DNA from: an uncultured Bacilli bacterium
GTDB lineage: Bacteria > Bacillota_I > Bacilli_A > RFN20 > CAG-449
Assembly: GCA_947632435.1 (NCBI GenBank)
Contig: CANRPC010000001.1
Span: forward strand, 1 to 64,000
Length of the DNA stretch: 64,000 nucleotides
Direction: 5' to 3'
The notes under the pieces are model-generated. The model saw only the letters and a program-made list of their open reading frames with translations, did not search any database and was not told where the DNA came from. A program made the translations under genes and the position numbers. Every line of letters starts with the position of its first letter. Positions within the stretch are counted from its first letter, which is position 1. Positions 9,969-19,847 of the stretch are shown here, in pieces.

Positions 9969-10146
9969 TATAATATATATGAGAGGTTCTAGAACTCTTA
10001 AGGTCATAGACCTTAGCAGATAAGGTGACTTATCGCCGTGTTTCGTTTATCGTTCCTATGTTCACGTTAAAAGGATAGCGAACATACTTAGCTCGAGGTT
10101 ATTAGAGCATTAACCACAACATTATTTCTTTGTTGTGGTTTTTTAA
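9969..10146 (+). ncRNA. candidate structured RNA next to attL
   Basis: A TATAAT at 9969-9974 precedes a 160-base non-coding segment packed with stems and ending in a strong terminator. Stems seen are TAAGGTC-ATA-GACCTTA (9999-10015), GATAAG-GTGA-CTTATC with a GNRA-type loop (10019-10034), and TATGTTC/GAACATA (10057-10063 with 10080-10086). The last competes with an alternative GTTCCTAT/ATAGCGAAC pairing. GCTC/GAGC and the terminator follow. No clear -35 box is seen and no convincing ORF fits. I do not recognise it as a known Rfam family. It could be a stand-alone RNA or an attenuated leader. Confidence 0.5.
10112..10146 (+). terminator. terminator of the attL-proximal RNA
   Basis: AACCACAAC and GTTGTGGTT form a perfect 9-bp stem with an 11-base loop followed by a T run. 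It insulates the defence operon from read-through out of the interrupted PBP gene. Confidence 0.88.
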
Positions 10147-10222
10147 TATACCGATTAATATTTAAAGTAATAAATAATTAATATATCAAATTAAAATCAC
10201 TGGCTAATAATTTTCTATTTAC

Positions 10223-10251
10223 TTTCATTTCCCCAGTAAATGTGATATAAT
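10223..10251 (+). promoter_or_regulatory. promoter of the defence operon
   Basis: There is an extended -10 (TGATATAAT, hexamer at 10246-10251) with a weak TTTCAT -35 at 17 bp. It lies about 40 bases before the first gene. The same promoter segment is recognisable in degraded form at 59495-59580, showing that it moved together with the gene. Confidence 0.6.
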
Positions 10252-10291
10252 ATAATAAAATTTAAATGAGTAGCAAATAGAGGTGAATAAT

Positions 10292-12046
10292 GTGCAGAAA
10301 TTTGTATGTAAAAATTGTGATAATTTAATTTGTGAAACTAGCACATGCCCTGTATGCGGAAATAGAGCTGATTTAATATCTACTGAAGTTTATTATTGTG
10401 ACAAATGTAATTCACCTCTTTTTTCTAATAGTTGTCCTATTTGTGGCTCCGAATGTAGAAAAGTAGGAACAGATTTAAGACCTGTGTTTGCAGATGAGCG
10501 ATTACTTCTTGAAGTGTTACTAAATAAACCATTTGAATTTGCTGAAAAATCATTATGGTGCACAGGGTCAAATAATTATTTATTAAATGGGAAAAAAATC
10601 AAAATTTCATTTTCTGAATTAAGAAAAAACGATCCTCAAGAAATTATAGACAAACTAAAAAAATATGAAAATGAAAATAGAAAATATATTGAAACTGATT
10701 TGACTAATAAGTTTATAAATTCTTTTATTAACTGTAATAAATTAAGATTAAATTTAATTACATCTGAGGCAATAGAATATATTAAAGAAATTTCCTCAAA
10801 ATATGATTTATCAAGCATTTTTGTTTCTTTTAGCGGAGGAAAAGACTCTACTGTAACAAGCAATTTGGTTGTTAGAGCTTTAGGAACTGAAAGTATTTTA
10901 CACATATATGGTGATACTACTTTAGAATATCCTACTTCTGCACAATATATTTCTGAATTCAAAAAAAGCTATCCTAAAACACCGCTATTAATCGCTAAAA
11001 ACACTGAACAAGATTTTAATAATTTATGTGAAGTTGTTGGTCCACCAAGCAGAGTAATGAGATGGTGTTGCACTATTTTTAAAACTGGAGCAATAACAAA
11101 AAAAATTGAACAATTATTTAAAAATAAAACTAAGCTTTTATCTTTTCAAGGAATTAGAAGAGCTGAATCTTCATCTAGAAGCAAGTATGATAGAGATACT
11201 GATAGCCCTAAAATTACTAAACAAAAAGTTTCATCTCCAATAATAGATTGGATGGACTTTGATGTTTGGTTATATATACTTGCAAATAAAATTCCATTTA
11301 ACTACGCTTATAGACAAGGATTTTCGAGAGTTGGTTGTTGGTGTTGTCCTAACAATAGTGGTTGGTCTGAATTTTTAGCTTCTATTTATATGAATCAACA
11401 ATACGTAAAGTTTAAAAATATTTTATATGATTTTGCAAAAAAAGTAGGTAAAGAAGATTGGAAAATATATGTGGATGAAGGTAAATGGAAAGCTAGACAA
11501 GGTGGAAATGGATTAGAACATAGTAAAAATGCGGTTGTCACATTTAAACCATGTGCTTTCGATGAAAATAGTATAAATTTTAGTTTATCAAAGGATATAG
11601 ATTCTACTATATATACTTTATTCAAACCTTTTGGAACATTGAATTTTGAAATTGGTAACAAAAGATTAGGTGAAGTATATGTTTTATCCAGAAACACTTC
11701 AGAGCCAATATTAAAATTAACTGGAAAAGTTGGAAAAAGAGAATTAAAAATTACTATTTTGAATGTTATTCCACCTTTTAAAAATTTTAAGCAAATTACC
11801 GAATTAATAAAAAATCAAATAACAAAATATCAAACATGTATTGGATGCACTTATTGTCAAAGTGTATGTAAATTTAATGCGTTAAAAGTAAACAATTTAA
11901 TGAAAGGAGAAGTTAGCAACAATTCCATCTCATATACAATAGATGAATCAAAATGTGTAGGGTGCCTTGAATGTGTTAAACATTTTGATGGAGGGTGCTA
12001 TATGAAAAAGGTATTGAGAACTAAACAGGGTGAATATAATGAATAA
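10292..12046 (+). CDS. DndC-like PAPS-reductase-family protein with zinc ribbons and ferredoxin domain
   Basis: Three parts are visible. Two N-terminal zinc ribbons come first (CKNCDN..CPVCGN and CDKCNS..CPICGSE). A PP-loop ATPase/PAPS-reductase domain follows, with SFSGGKDST near residue 180 and the cysteine pairs RWCCT and GCWCCPN. A C-terminal ferredoxin domain ends the protein, with two 4Fe-4S motifs (CIGCTYCQSVC and CVGCLEC). In Dnd/Ssp systems DndC is a 4Fe-4S PAPS-reductase-fold protein that transfers sulphur from a cysteine desulfurase to the DNA backbone. A desulfurase lies in this operon, which supports that role. GTG at 10292 fits the AGAGGTGA site better than the track's GTG. It overlaps the next gene. 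An ordinary sulphate-assimilation role is unlikely given the neighbours. Confidence 0.8.
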   Translation: MQKFVCKNCDNLICETSTCPVCGNRADLISTEVYYCDKCNSPLFSNSCPICGSECRKVGTDLRPVFADERLLLEVLLNKPFEFAEKSLWCTGSNNYLLNGKKIKISFSELRKNDPQEIIDKLKKYENENRKYIETDLTNKFINSFINCNKLRLNLITSEAIEYIKEISSKYDLSSIFVSFSGGKDSTVTSNLVVRALGTESILHIYGDTTLEYPTSAQYISEFKKSYPKTPLLIAKNTEQDFNNLCEVVGPPSRVMRWCCTIFKTGAITKKIEQLFKNKTKLLSFQGIRRAESSSRSKYDRDTDSPKITKQKVSSPIIDWMDFDVWLYILANKIPFNYAYRQGFSRVGCWCCPNNSGWSEFLASIYMNQQYVKFKNILYDFAKKVGKEDWKIYVDEGKWKARQGGNGLEHSKNAVVTFKPCAFDENSINFSLSKDIDSTIYTLFKPFGTLNFEIGNKRLGEVYVLSRNTSEPILKLTGKVGKRELKITILNVIPPFKNFKQITELIKNQITKYQTCIGCTYCQSVCKFNALKVNNLMKGEVSNNSISYTIDESKCVGCLECVKHFDGGCYMKKVLRTKQGEYNE

Positions 12047-12899
12047 TACTCTTACATTAAAATTTAAAAAAAATGAAAGCTTCTATTTAAGAGATGGTTG
12101 GTTAGAAAAAGCAATAAATTTTATCTATGAAAATAATCAAGTAAATATTTTTAGTAAAAATAATGGAATTTCTATATTAGGTATAGGATCAAACATGGTA
12201 AAGAGTTTAAAGTATTGGTTACAAGCTTCTAATGTTATTGTTGCCTCAAATACAAAAACAGAATTATCTTTGTTTGGAAATCTTTTATATAAATATGATA
12301 GATATTTAGAAGATAATTTTTCAATTTTTTTAATTCACTATAATTTAGTGAAAAACATGAAAGAATGTCCACTATTTTATGGATTATTTAATATGGATAT
12401 TAAAACATTTACAAAAAATGATTTTGTTACATTAATTAATGCATATTTTCAAACTTTAGACTTAAACGTAAAGAAAGAATACATAGAAGAAGATACGGGG
12501 GTTTTGTTAAAATCTTATATTAACGAAAACAAAGTTGATAATCCTGAAGATAATTATGTCTGTCCATTGTCATATCTTAGACTACTTGAAAAGAAAGATG
12601 ATAAGTATATTAAAACAAAACCATTATATCAAGGTTTGTCATATTTAATAATTTATATTTGTTTGCAAGATTTGTATGAAGGTAATTCATTTAATATAGA
12701 AGATTCAATTGATGAAATTAATTCGCCGATGAAAATTTTTAATTTAGATAAAAATATGTATTTACAATATTTAGAAGAGATGAAAAAAAATCAATTGATT
12801 ACTATTAATAAAACTGCTGGACTAAATACAGTTTATTTTGATAAGAAATTGAATTTAGAAGATATTTTTAGAGAATATTTTAAGGGGGAAATGATTTAA
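12039..12899 (+). CDS. DUF4007-like protein of the defence operon
   Basis: The 286-aa protein begins at the ATG with AGGGTGA seven bases upstream, overlapping the end of the PAPS-reductase gene. The N-terminal pattern RDGWLEKAINFI ... SILGIGSNMVKSLKYWL matches the DUF4007 signature (GWL, lGvGxNMVxslryW). The C-terminal part looks like a winged helix (MYLQYLEEMKKNQLITINKTAGLNTVYF). DUF4007 genes are known beside PAPS-reductase genes in defence islands, possibly as DNA-binding or specificity components, but their biochemistry is unknown. The next gene starts at the stop codon (TAATG), indicating tight translational coupling. Confidence 0.7.
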   Translation: MNNTLTLKFKKNESFYLRDGWLEKAINFIYENNQVNIFSKNNGISILGIGSNMVKSLKYWLQASNVIVASNTKTELSLFGNLLYKYDRYLEDNFSIFLIHYNLVKNMKECPLFYGLFNMDIKTFTKNDFVTLINAYFQTLDLNVKKEYIEEDTGVLLKSYINENKVDNPEDNYVCPLSYLRLLEKKDDKYIKTKPLYQGLSYLIIYICLQDLYEGNSFNIEDSIDEINSPMKIFNLDKNMYLQYLEEMKKNQLITINKTAGLNTVYFDKKLNLEDIFREYFKGEMI

Positions 12900-15800
12900 T
12901 GTATAGCAATAATTTTTATATAAATAAAAATTTCCAATCTTCAATTAATTTGGAATTAGATTTAGAAAATGAAAATAAAATTGATGAATACATCCCTACA
13001 ACAGATATCTGCGATGTTTTAAAAATATACATTAAATCAATTCTTGGGTTCAATAATGAGAGAGCAACTACACTTGTTGGTCCCTATGGTAAAGGAAAAT
13101 CATTTTTATTATTAGTGTTATCTTATCTTTTAAGCAATAATAAAAATTCTAAATGTTGGAATAATTTAGCAAGAAAAATTAAAAATGTTGATTTAGAATT
13201 GTATGAAATGATTACTGATTTAAAAGCAAAAAAAATTTCATTAATGACAATAATTGTAAATTCCAATTATGACAATATTACACAATCATTCCAATTAGCT
13301 TTAAATGATGCACTAAAAAGAGAAAAATTAGAAGATTTAATTCCTGAAACAGCATATAATGTATGTCTAAATTTAATTGAAAAATGGATGAATGATGAAA
13401 AAATAAAAAAAGATATATTAAATAAATGTTTAGAATTATATAAAATTAACATTAAAGAATTAGAAAATGAATTAAAAAATTATTCTCCTGTAGCATATAA
13501 GCAATTTGAGAAATTATATAATTGCATGAATATCGGATTGAATTTTAATCCATTGGTCAATAACGATATTATAAAAATATATTCAGATATAAATGCGGAA
13601 TTAATAAAAAATGGATATTCTGGAATGTTCATTGTATTTGATGAGTTTTCAAAATTCTTGGAAAGCAATTCCAAAAATTTAATGAAAGATTTAAAAATTA
13701 TTCAAGATATGGCTGAATTATGTTCTAGAAGTAATACGACACAACAAATTAATTTATGTTGTGTAACTCACAAAAGTATTTCTTTATATTTTTCAAATGA
13801 AAAGAAAAATAATGGAATGGATAATTTTAAAACTGTTGAGGGTAGATTCAAAGAAATTAAATTTAATAGAAGCTTAGATGAAAACTATCAAATCATTTCG
13901 TATGCTATAAAAAAGAAAGATTCTGCAAAATTAATTACAAAAGATTATTTATCAAAAAACAAAAAATTTTATGATGAAATAAAAAATATTTCTGTTTTTA
14001 ATTCAAATAAAATTGATGAAGAATTATTTGTTGGTTGTTTTCCTTTAAATCCTATAACTGTGTATGTTTTAATTCAATTATCAGAATTTGTAGCTCAAAA
14101 CGAAAGAACTTTATTTACATTTTTATCAGATAGTGATGAAAATTCATTTAATTCGTTTATTCATAATAATAATGATGGTCTATTTAATGTTGATAAAATA
14201 TATGATTATTTTTACAATTTACTTCAAAAAGAAGAAACTAATCACATAAGAAACATATGGTATAGAGCAGAATCAGTTTTATCAAAAACAGAAGACATAA
14301 ATGAAAAGAAAATAATAAAAGTTTTAGCATTAATATTAATGATTAATGATTTTGATAGATTACCTCCATCAGATGAAATTATTTCTTTAGCTTTAAACTC
14401 AGATTTAAATCAAGTTAAAGAATCGATTATTAAATTATTAGAAAAACATTATTTAAGAAAAAACATACTTAATAATTTATTATCATTTGCATTATCTAAT
14501 TCAAAACATATCGAAGACACAATAGAATATTTATCAAAAACAAAATTTAAAAATTTGAAATTAAGTGAATATGCTGAATTAATAAACGATCGAAAATATA
14601 TGATTCCGAGAAAATATAATGAGAAAAATAAAATAACTAGATTTTTTAGAGTTGTGTTTTTGGATGAAAATGAATTTATGGAATTATATAATTTTGATTA
14701 TATTTTAGAAGATAAATACTGTGATGGTTTAGTTATTTATTTATTACGTAAGACAGTTTCTGAAAACAAAATACATAATAAAATCAATGAAATTAATAAT
14801 CCAAGTGTAATAATTAAATATCCTGATGAATTTATAGGAGATAATTTTGATAAATTATTATTACGATATGCATGTTTGCTTGAAATCAAAAATAAAAAGG
14901 GTATTGATGAAATATCAAGTCACGAAATAGATTTATTACTTGAAGAAACTGAAATAGATGTAAAAGAATTGATTAGAAAATATTATGAAATAGGAGTGAA
15001 ATTTTATTCAAGTTTAAATGAGGATGTTTGCTTTAATGAATTATTAAGTTTAACATTAGAAAGAATTTATACTTTTCCTATAACTTTTAATAATGAATTG
15101 ATTAATAAAAAGAGTGTAACAACTCAATATCAAAAGGCAATTAATCATGTTATTGATTATCTCGTTGAAAAAACTGATGAATTTATTTATTCACCTACTA
15201 GTCCTGAAATGTCAATAAAAAATGCTGTTATTGATTCGAATTTAAAAAATCAAAATTTTAGATATATTATTGATGACATTAAACACAAAATTAGTAATAG
15301 TAATGATAATAAATTTAATATTTATAGACATATGATGACTCTTACTTTACCTCCATATGGAATTAGAATTGGTATTTTACCATTAATATTAGCGAAAGCT
15401 ATTTCAGAATTATCTGATAATGTAATTTTATATTATCAGGGTAAAGAAATTGAATTAGATTCTGGAAATATAGTTAAATCAATTTCGAATGATAATTATA
15501 ATATAAGTTTTTCTAAAAGTTCTAATGAGCAAAAAATTTACTTAGAAAAGTTATTAAGGCTATATAATGTTGTTTCTGTAGATAATTTTAGAAAGGATAC
15601 AATTTTATTATCTAATGCAATTAAAAAGTTTTTTGTTGGACAACCTCAAATAATACGATCAAATAATTTAAAAAATAATTATTTACAATTAGATGAAAGC
15701 ATAATAGCATTTAAATCACTATTCTTATCATTTAATATTAATCCATACGAATCTATTTTTGAAAAGCCAAAAAAAATATTTACAATTAAAAATTATAAAG

Positions 15801-16330
15801 ATTTATATAAGTGTATTGAAAAAACAAAGGACATATTTGAAACAAAGTTAAATGCTTATAAAAACTCTATCGTTAAAAAAATTAAAGAATTATTTAATAT
15901 TAATTTGCAATCTAGCTTAAAAATGGAATTAAACAAAATAATGAATAATTATACTAAAACTGGTTATAAATTAGTTTTAAATGATAGCGAAAGGTTAATT
16001 TTCAATACAATACAAAATGATTTATCATACGATGATTTAGAATCAGTTAATAGTATTTGTAAAGCTTGTGTTCATTTATATATAGAAGATTGGGATAATG
16101 ATAAAACAAGCGAAGTATATGAGATAATAATTAAATTTATTGATAGTATTAAAAATTCAGAACAAATTAAAGAGGATCCATTAAATATGTATAATGGTAT
16201 TTCTGAAGAAACACCTATGGGAAGTCTTTTAAAAAATAATTTAGAAAGTATATTAGATGAGTTTTCAGATAGTGTTTCAGCAAATGAAAAAATTTTTATA
16301 TTAAGCGAATTAGTCAAAAAAATGTTATAG
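12899..16330 (+). CDS. large P-loop ATPase of the defence operon
   Basis: This is a 1143-aa cytoplasmic protein. A Walker A motif lies near residues 61-69 (VGPYGKGKS) and a Walker B with adjacent acidic residues near 242-256 (GMFIVFDEFSKFLES). This resembles STAND/BrxC-type AAA ATPases. The remaining 850 residues are predominantly helical, lysine/asparagine-rich, and show no nuclease or methylase motif that I can identify. In gene order it fills the place of BrxC- or DptF-like ATPases in BREX and phosphorothioation systems, so coupling of ATP hydrolysis to DNA modification or restriction is a reasonable inference. It is not close enough to any of these for naming. It couples by overlap to the DUF4007-like gene and lies 10 bp from the desulfurase. 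Confidence 0.7.
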   Translation: MYSNNFYINKNFQSSINLELDLENENKIDEYIPTTDICDVLKIYIKSILGFNNERATTLVGPYGKGKSFLLLVLSYLLSNNKNSKCWNNLARKIKNVDLELYEMITDLKAKKISLMTIIVNSNYDNITQSFQLALNDALKREKLEDLIPETAYNVCLNLIEKWMNDEKIKKDILNKCLELYKINIKELENELKNYSPVAYKQFEKLYNCMNIGLNFNPLVNNDIIKIYSDINAELIKNGYSGMFIVFDEFSKFLESNSKNLMKDLKIIQDMAELCSRSNTTQQINLCCVTHKSISLYFSNEKKNNGMDNFKTVEGRFKEIKFNRSLDENYQIISYAIKKKDSAKLITKDYLSKNKKFYDEIKNISVFNSNKIDEELFVGCFPLNPITVYVLIQLSEFVAQNERTLFTFLSDSDENSFNSFIHNNNDGLFNVDKIYDYFYNLLQKEETNHIRNIWYRAESVLSKTEDINEKKIIKVLALILMINDFDRLPPSDEIISLALNSDLNQVKESIIKLLEKHYLRKNILNNLLSFALSNSKHIEDTIEYLSKTKFKNLKLSEYAELINDRKYMIPRKYNEKNKITRFFRVVFLDENEFMELYNFDYILEDKYCDGLVIYLLRKTVSENKIHNKINEINNPSVIIKYPDEFIGDNFDKLLLRYACLLEIKNKKGIDEISSHEIDLLLEETEIDVKELIRKYYEIGVKFYSSLNEDVCFNELLSLTLERIYTFPITFNNELINKKSVTTQYQKAINHVIDYLVEKTDEFIYSPTSPEMSIKNAVIDSNLKNQNFRYIIDDIKHKISNSNDNKFNIYRHMMTLTLPPYGIRIGILPLILAKAISELSDNVILYYQGKEIELDSGNIVKSISNDNYNISFSKSSNEQKIYLEKLLRLYNVVSVDNFRKDTILLSNAIKKFFVGQPQIIRSNNLKNNYLQLDESIIAFKSLFLSFNINPYESIFEKPKKIFTIKNYKDLYKCIEKTKDIFETKLNAYKNSIVKKIKELFNINLQSSLKMELNKIMNNYTKTGYKLVLNDSERLIFNTIQNDLSYDDLESVNSICKACVHLYIEDWDNDKTSEVYEIIIKFIDSIKNSEQIKEDPLNMYNGISEETPMGSLLKNNLESILDEFSDSVSANEKIFILSELVKKML

Positions 16331-16340
16331 GAGTATGTGT

Positions 16341-17465
16341 ATGATTTATTTTGATAATAGTGCTACAACATATCCAAAACCAGAAGTGGTTTATGATGCA
16401 ATTAATTTTGCAAGTAGAAATCTTGCTTTTAATGCTGGAAGAGGAACATATAAAAAAGCAAATGAAGCTATGAATATTATAAATTTGGCAAGAAAAAAAA
16501 TTGCTGATTTAGTAAATTCTGATAGTGAGAATGTTGCTTTCTTTTCTAGTGCTACTGAATCATTAAATATTATTATTAATGGTCTTGGAATAAAAGAAAA
16601 TGACAATGTTTATATTTCGCCGTTTGAACATAATGCAATAATTAGACCTTTATATAATTTAATGGAAAAAATCAAATTTAATATACACATTCTTCCATTT
16701 GATAATAAAACTTGGCAAATTAAAAATGATATATTAACAAATATGTTTGCTAGAAATAATCCAAATTACATTTTTATTTCACATGTCAGCAATGTTACTG
16801 GATATATTGTGCCATACCAAGAAATATTTAAAAAAGGAAAAGAATATGGTTCCAAAAACATTTTAGATTGTGCTCAGTCATTTGGAATTATAAATCCTCA
16901 AAAAAATAATTGTGATTTTATTGTTTTTGCTGGGCATAAATCTTTATATGCATCGTTTGGAATTGCTGGTTTCATTAATGTTAATGATTATAAATTAAAT
17001 ATTGTTAAAAGTGGAGGAAATGGATCTAATTCACTTAATCATAAAATGCCAGAAGGTTCATATAGACGATATGAATCTGGAACTCAAAATATTATTGCTA
17101 TTTACAGTATAATTAAAAGCATTGACTGGTTAAAAGAAATAGACTTACAATCTCATGAGCGTGAGCTAGTCACATATTTTTTAGATAAGTTGCAAAAAAA
17201 TGATAAAATAAAAATATATATGCCACCATTAGATAAAAATCTTGGTATTGTTTCATTTAATGTTGACGGCTATTCTCCTGAAGAAGTAGGAAATATTTTG
17301 TCAGATGAATTTGATATTTGCGTAAGAACTGGATATCATTGTAGTCCGTTGGTTCACGACTTTATTGAAACAAAAGAAAAAGGTGGCACTATTAGAGTTA
17401 GTTTTGGAGCATTTAACACTAAAGAAGAAATCGATGTATTGATTGATGCATTAAATACATTATAA
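16341..17465 (+). CDS. cysteine desulfurase (DndA/IscS/SufS-like)
   Basis: This is a PLP-dependent class V aminotransferase-fold enzyme that takes sulphur from cysteine as a persulfide. Motifs are YFDNSATTYPKP at the N-terminus, FFSSATESLNI, the aspartate-containing ILDCAQSFG and the PLP-lysine segment FAGHKSLYASFG. The catalytic-cysteine loop is RTGYHCSPLVH, followed by the RVSFGAFNT ending. The ATG at 16341 suits the TAGGAG site better than the ATG six bases earlier. A desulfurase embedded between defence genes matches DndA/SspA, the sulphur donor to DndC. A housekeeping Isc/Suf role is less likely because no scaffold gene is near. Confidence 0.9.
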   Translation: MIYFDNSATTYPKPEVVYDAINFASRNLAFNAGRGTYKKANEAMNIINLARKKIADLVNSDSENVAFFSSATESLNIIINGLGIKENDNVYISPFEHNAIIRPLYNLMEKIKFNIHILPFDNKTWQIKNDILTNMFARNNPNYIFISHVSNVTGYIVPYQEIFKKGKEYGSKNILDCAQSFGIINPQKNNCDFIVFAGHKSLYASFGIAGFINVNDYKLNIVKSGGNGSNSLNHKMPEGSYRRYESGTQNIIAIYSIIKSIDWLKEIDLQSHERELVTYFLDKLQKNDKIKIYMPPLDKNLGIVSFNVDGYSPEEVGNILSDEFDICVRTGYHCSPLVHDFIETKEKGGTIRVSFGAFNTKEEIDVLIDALNTL

Positions 17466-17479
17466 AATTGGAGGGCAGT

Positions 17480-19675
17480 ATGAGTTTTAGAAATATTGAA
17501 ATTAAAGATTCTTATAGATCTGATACATGCCAAGATTTAGGAACATTTTTTGTTTCTAAAATGCTTGAGCATTCTGTTATTTATAAAAGAGCTGTTGGAT
17601 TCTTTTCTTCATCTGCTTTGATAAAACTTTCAAGAGGTATTAGTTTTATGGCAGAGAGAGAAGGATGTCACATTTATTTTGTTGTATCTCCTATTTTATA
17701 TAAAGAAGATGTTGAAGCTATAAAAAAAGGATATAAAAATCGTAATCAAGTTATTGAAGATGCATTGTTAAGGGAATTTAAAGATACAACTGATGAATTT
17801 GAATGCGAAAGATTAAATTATTTATGTCATTTAATAGAAAAAGGGATTTTAGATATTAAAGTTGCTAATAAGTTTGATGAATATGATGAAAATGATATTG
17901 GAATGTTTCATGAAAAAATTGGTTTGTTTATAGATGAAAATGAGGATAAAGTAGCTTTTAGTGGCTCATTAAATGAATCTGATAATGCATATTCTAGAAA
18001 CTTTGAATCAATTCAAGTTTTTAAAAGTTGGGAAGAAACTAAACGAGTTTCAATTATAGATGATGATTTTGAAAGATTATGGGAAAATAAAACACATTCA
18101 TTATTTGTTTGTGATTTTCCAGAAGCTGTATCAAAAAAATTATTTAAATATCAAAAGCCTTCTTATATCAAAAATATAGATGAATATGAAAAAGTTGAAA
18201 AGGAAAAAAGAAAAATTATTGAAACTTATCCAAAATATAATTGTAAATTTGAACTATACGAATATCAAAAAAATGCAATTAATAAATGGGCTAATCAAAA
18301 TTTTATTGGTTTGTTTGATATGGGAACAGGAACAGGTAAGACTATAACAGCTTTAACTGCAAGTGTTAAATTGTTAGAGCGTTTAAAATATAAGATGGCA
18401 ACAATCATTGTTTGTCCTTACACACATCTTGTTGAACAATGGGTTGAAGAACAATCAAATTTTAACATAAATTTTTTAATTGGATATTCTAATAAAAAAT
18501 ACTCTAATTATATATCTAAATTAAATCAATTAGTTCAAGACTTTAATGATGGAATTACAAATTATTTTTATTTTATTACAACAACATCTTCATTTAAACT
18601 TGAAAAAGTCCAAAAAATATTAAGACAATTAAAAGGTAATGTGTTATTCATTGCCGATGAAGTTCATAATTTTGGTGCTGAGGGAATGCGAAATGCATTG
18701 ATTGACAATTTTAAATTCCGAATTGGATTATCAGCTACAATTGATAGACATAGAGATGAAGAAGGAACTGATGCTATATACGAATATTTTGGTAAACCCG
18801 TAATTCATTATGGTTTGAAAGAAGCAATTGATAATGGGGTATTAACTAGATATTATTACTATCCTATTCTTGTATATTTGAATGAAGAAGAACAAGAAAA
18901 ATATGTAGAACTTACTGACAAAATTAGAAAAAATAGTTATTTGCAAGGGAATGTAATGAAACTTACAAAGCAAGGAGAAATATATGCTTTACTAAGAGCA
19001 AGAGTAATAGCTTCTGCAAAAAACAAACTAGGTGCTTTGAAAAAATTAATGATTGAAAAAGGTTTTACTGACAAACACAATTTATTAGTATATTGTGGAA
19101 CTGGAAAAATATCAGGTGATCATGGTGAAGAAGAAAAGCAAATTGATGAAGTATGCAAAATGTTAGGGAATGAACTTGGTATGAAAATTGCTAGATATAC
19201 ATCAAGAGAAACTACAGAGGAAAGGCACATAATTTCGGAAAGATATAAAAATGGTGATGATCTCCAAGCAGTTGTTGCTATAAAATGTTTAGATGAGGGT
19301 GTAAATATACCAAGTATTGAAACAGCATTTATATTAGCAAGTAGCACAAATCCTAGAGAATACATACAAAGAAGAGGTCGTGTTCTAAGAAAATTTAAAG
19401 GTAAGGCGTATTCATATATTTACGATTTTGTTACATTACCATTTTCATTAGATGAAACGGATGATTATAACGAAAATACTGTTGAAAGTTTTACTGCATT
19501 AGCTAGAAATGAAGTTAATCGAATGAAAGAATTTTCTAGTCTTGCTGAAAACGAGCATGAAAGTGATATAATTATTAATGAAATAACCAATAAATTTGGT
19601 TTAAATAAAATTAACGAAAGTGAAATATTTGAAAAAATAGAATGGGAGGAATTAGACGATGGAACAAACGAATAA
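17480..19675 (+). CDS. PLD-nuclease/SF2 helicase fusion, probable restriction effector
   Basis: N-terminal residues 1-230 form a phospholipase-D-type nuclease domain: RAVGFFSSSALIKLSRG, then the HKD-like FHEKIGLFID with SGSLNESDNAYSRN. The C-terminal part is an SF2 helicase with Walker A DMGTGTGKT (about 280), DExH as IADEVH, motif III GLSATID, and motif VI REYIQRRGRVLRK. Such fusions are found as restriction enzymes in phosphorothioation and related systems, translocating on and cutting unmodified DNA. ATG 17480 is chosen because GGAGGG precedes it. The gene follows the desulfurase by 14 bp and overlaps the next small gene. Confidence 0.85.
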   Translation: MSFRNIEIKDSYRSDTCQDLGTFFVSKMLEHSVIYKRAVGFFSSSALIKLSRGISFMAEREGCHIYFVVSPILYKEDVEAIKKGYKNRNQVIEDALLREFKDTTDEFECERLNYLCHLIEKGILDIKVANKFDEYDENDIGMFHEKIGLFIDENEDKVAFSGSLNESDNAYSRNFESIQVFKSWEETKRVSIIDDDFERLWENKTHSLFVCDFPEAVSKKLFKYQKPSYIKNIDEYEKVEKEKRKIIETYPKYNCKFELYEYQKNAINKWANQNFIGLFDMGTGTGKTITALTASVKLLERLKYKMATIIVCPYTHLVEQWVEEQSNFNINFLIGYSNKKYSNYISKLNQLVQDFNDGITNYFYFITTTSSFKLEKVQKILRQLKGNVLFIADEVHNFGAEGMRNALIDNFKFRIGLSATIDRHRDEEGTDAIYEYFGKPVIHYGLKEAIDNGVLTRYYYYPILVYLNEEEQEKYVELTDKIRKNSYLQGNVMKLTKQGEIYALLRARVIASAKNKLGALKKLMIEKGFTDKHNLLVYCGTGKISGDHGEEEKQIDEVCKMLGNELGMKIARYTSRETTEERHIISERYKNGDDLQAVVAIKCLDEGVNIPSIETAFILASSTNPREYIQRRGRVLRKFKGKAYSYIYDFVTLPFSLDETDDYNENTVESFTALARNEVNRMKEFSSLAENEHESDIIINEITNKFGLNKINESEIFEKIEWEELDDGTNE

Positions 19676-19847
19676 CAATAATAATACTTCAAAGTTTGTA
19701 GAAAGTGATTTAAGGAAAAGCATTAGAAAAAAGGTTCTTTTTTTAGAAAAATACAACTATAACCAAAAAGAGTTTAATAATCAAGATATGGTTAAAAAAA
19801 TTAAATCAATCATAGAAAAAGAGGTAAATGCAAATGATAATAAATAG
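19659..19847 (+). CDS. 62-aa protein of the defence operon
   Basis: This is a tiny charged protein (ESDLRKSIRKKVLFLEKYNYNQKEFNNQDMVKKIKSIIEKE), probably two or three helices, with an Asn/Thr-rich start. It has its own GGGAGG site nine bases before ATG and overlaps both neighbours (17 bases with the helicase, 14 with the SMC-like ATPase). The position next to a DndD-like gene recalls DndE, a small helical DNA-binding protein, but it is only about half DndE's length and I see no shared motif. A real gene is likely. The function is unknown. Confidence 0.6.
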   Translation: MEQTNNNNNTSKFVESDLRKSIRKKVLFLEKYNYNQKEFNNQDMVKKIKSIIEKEVNANDNK

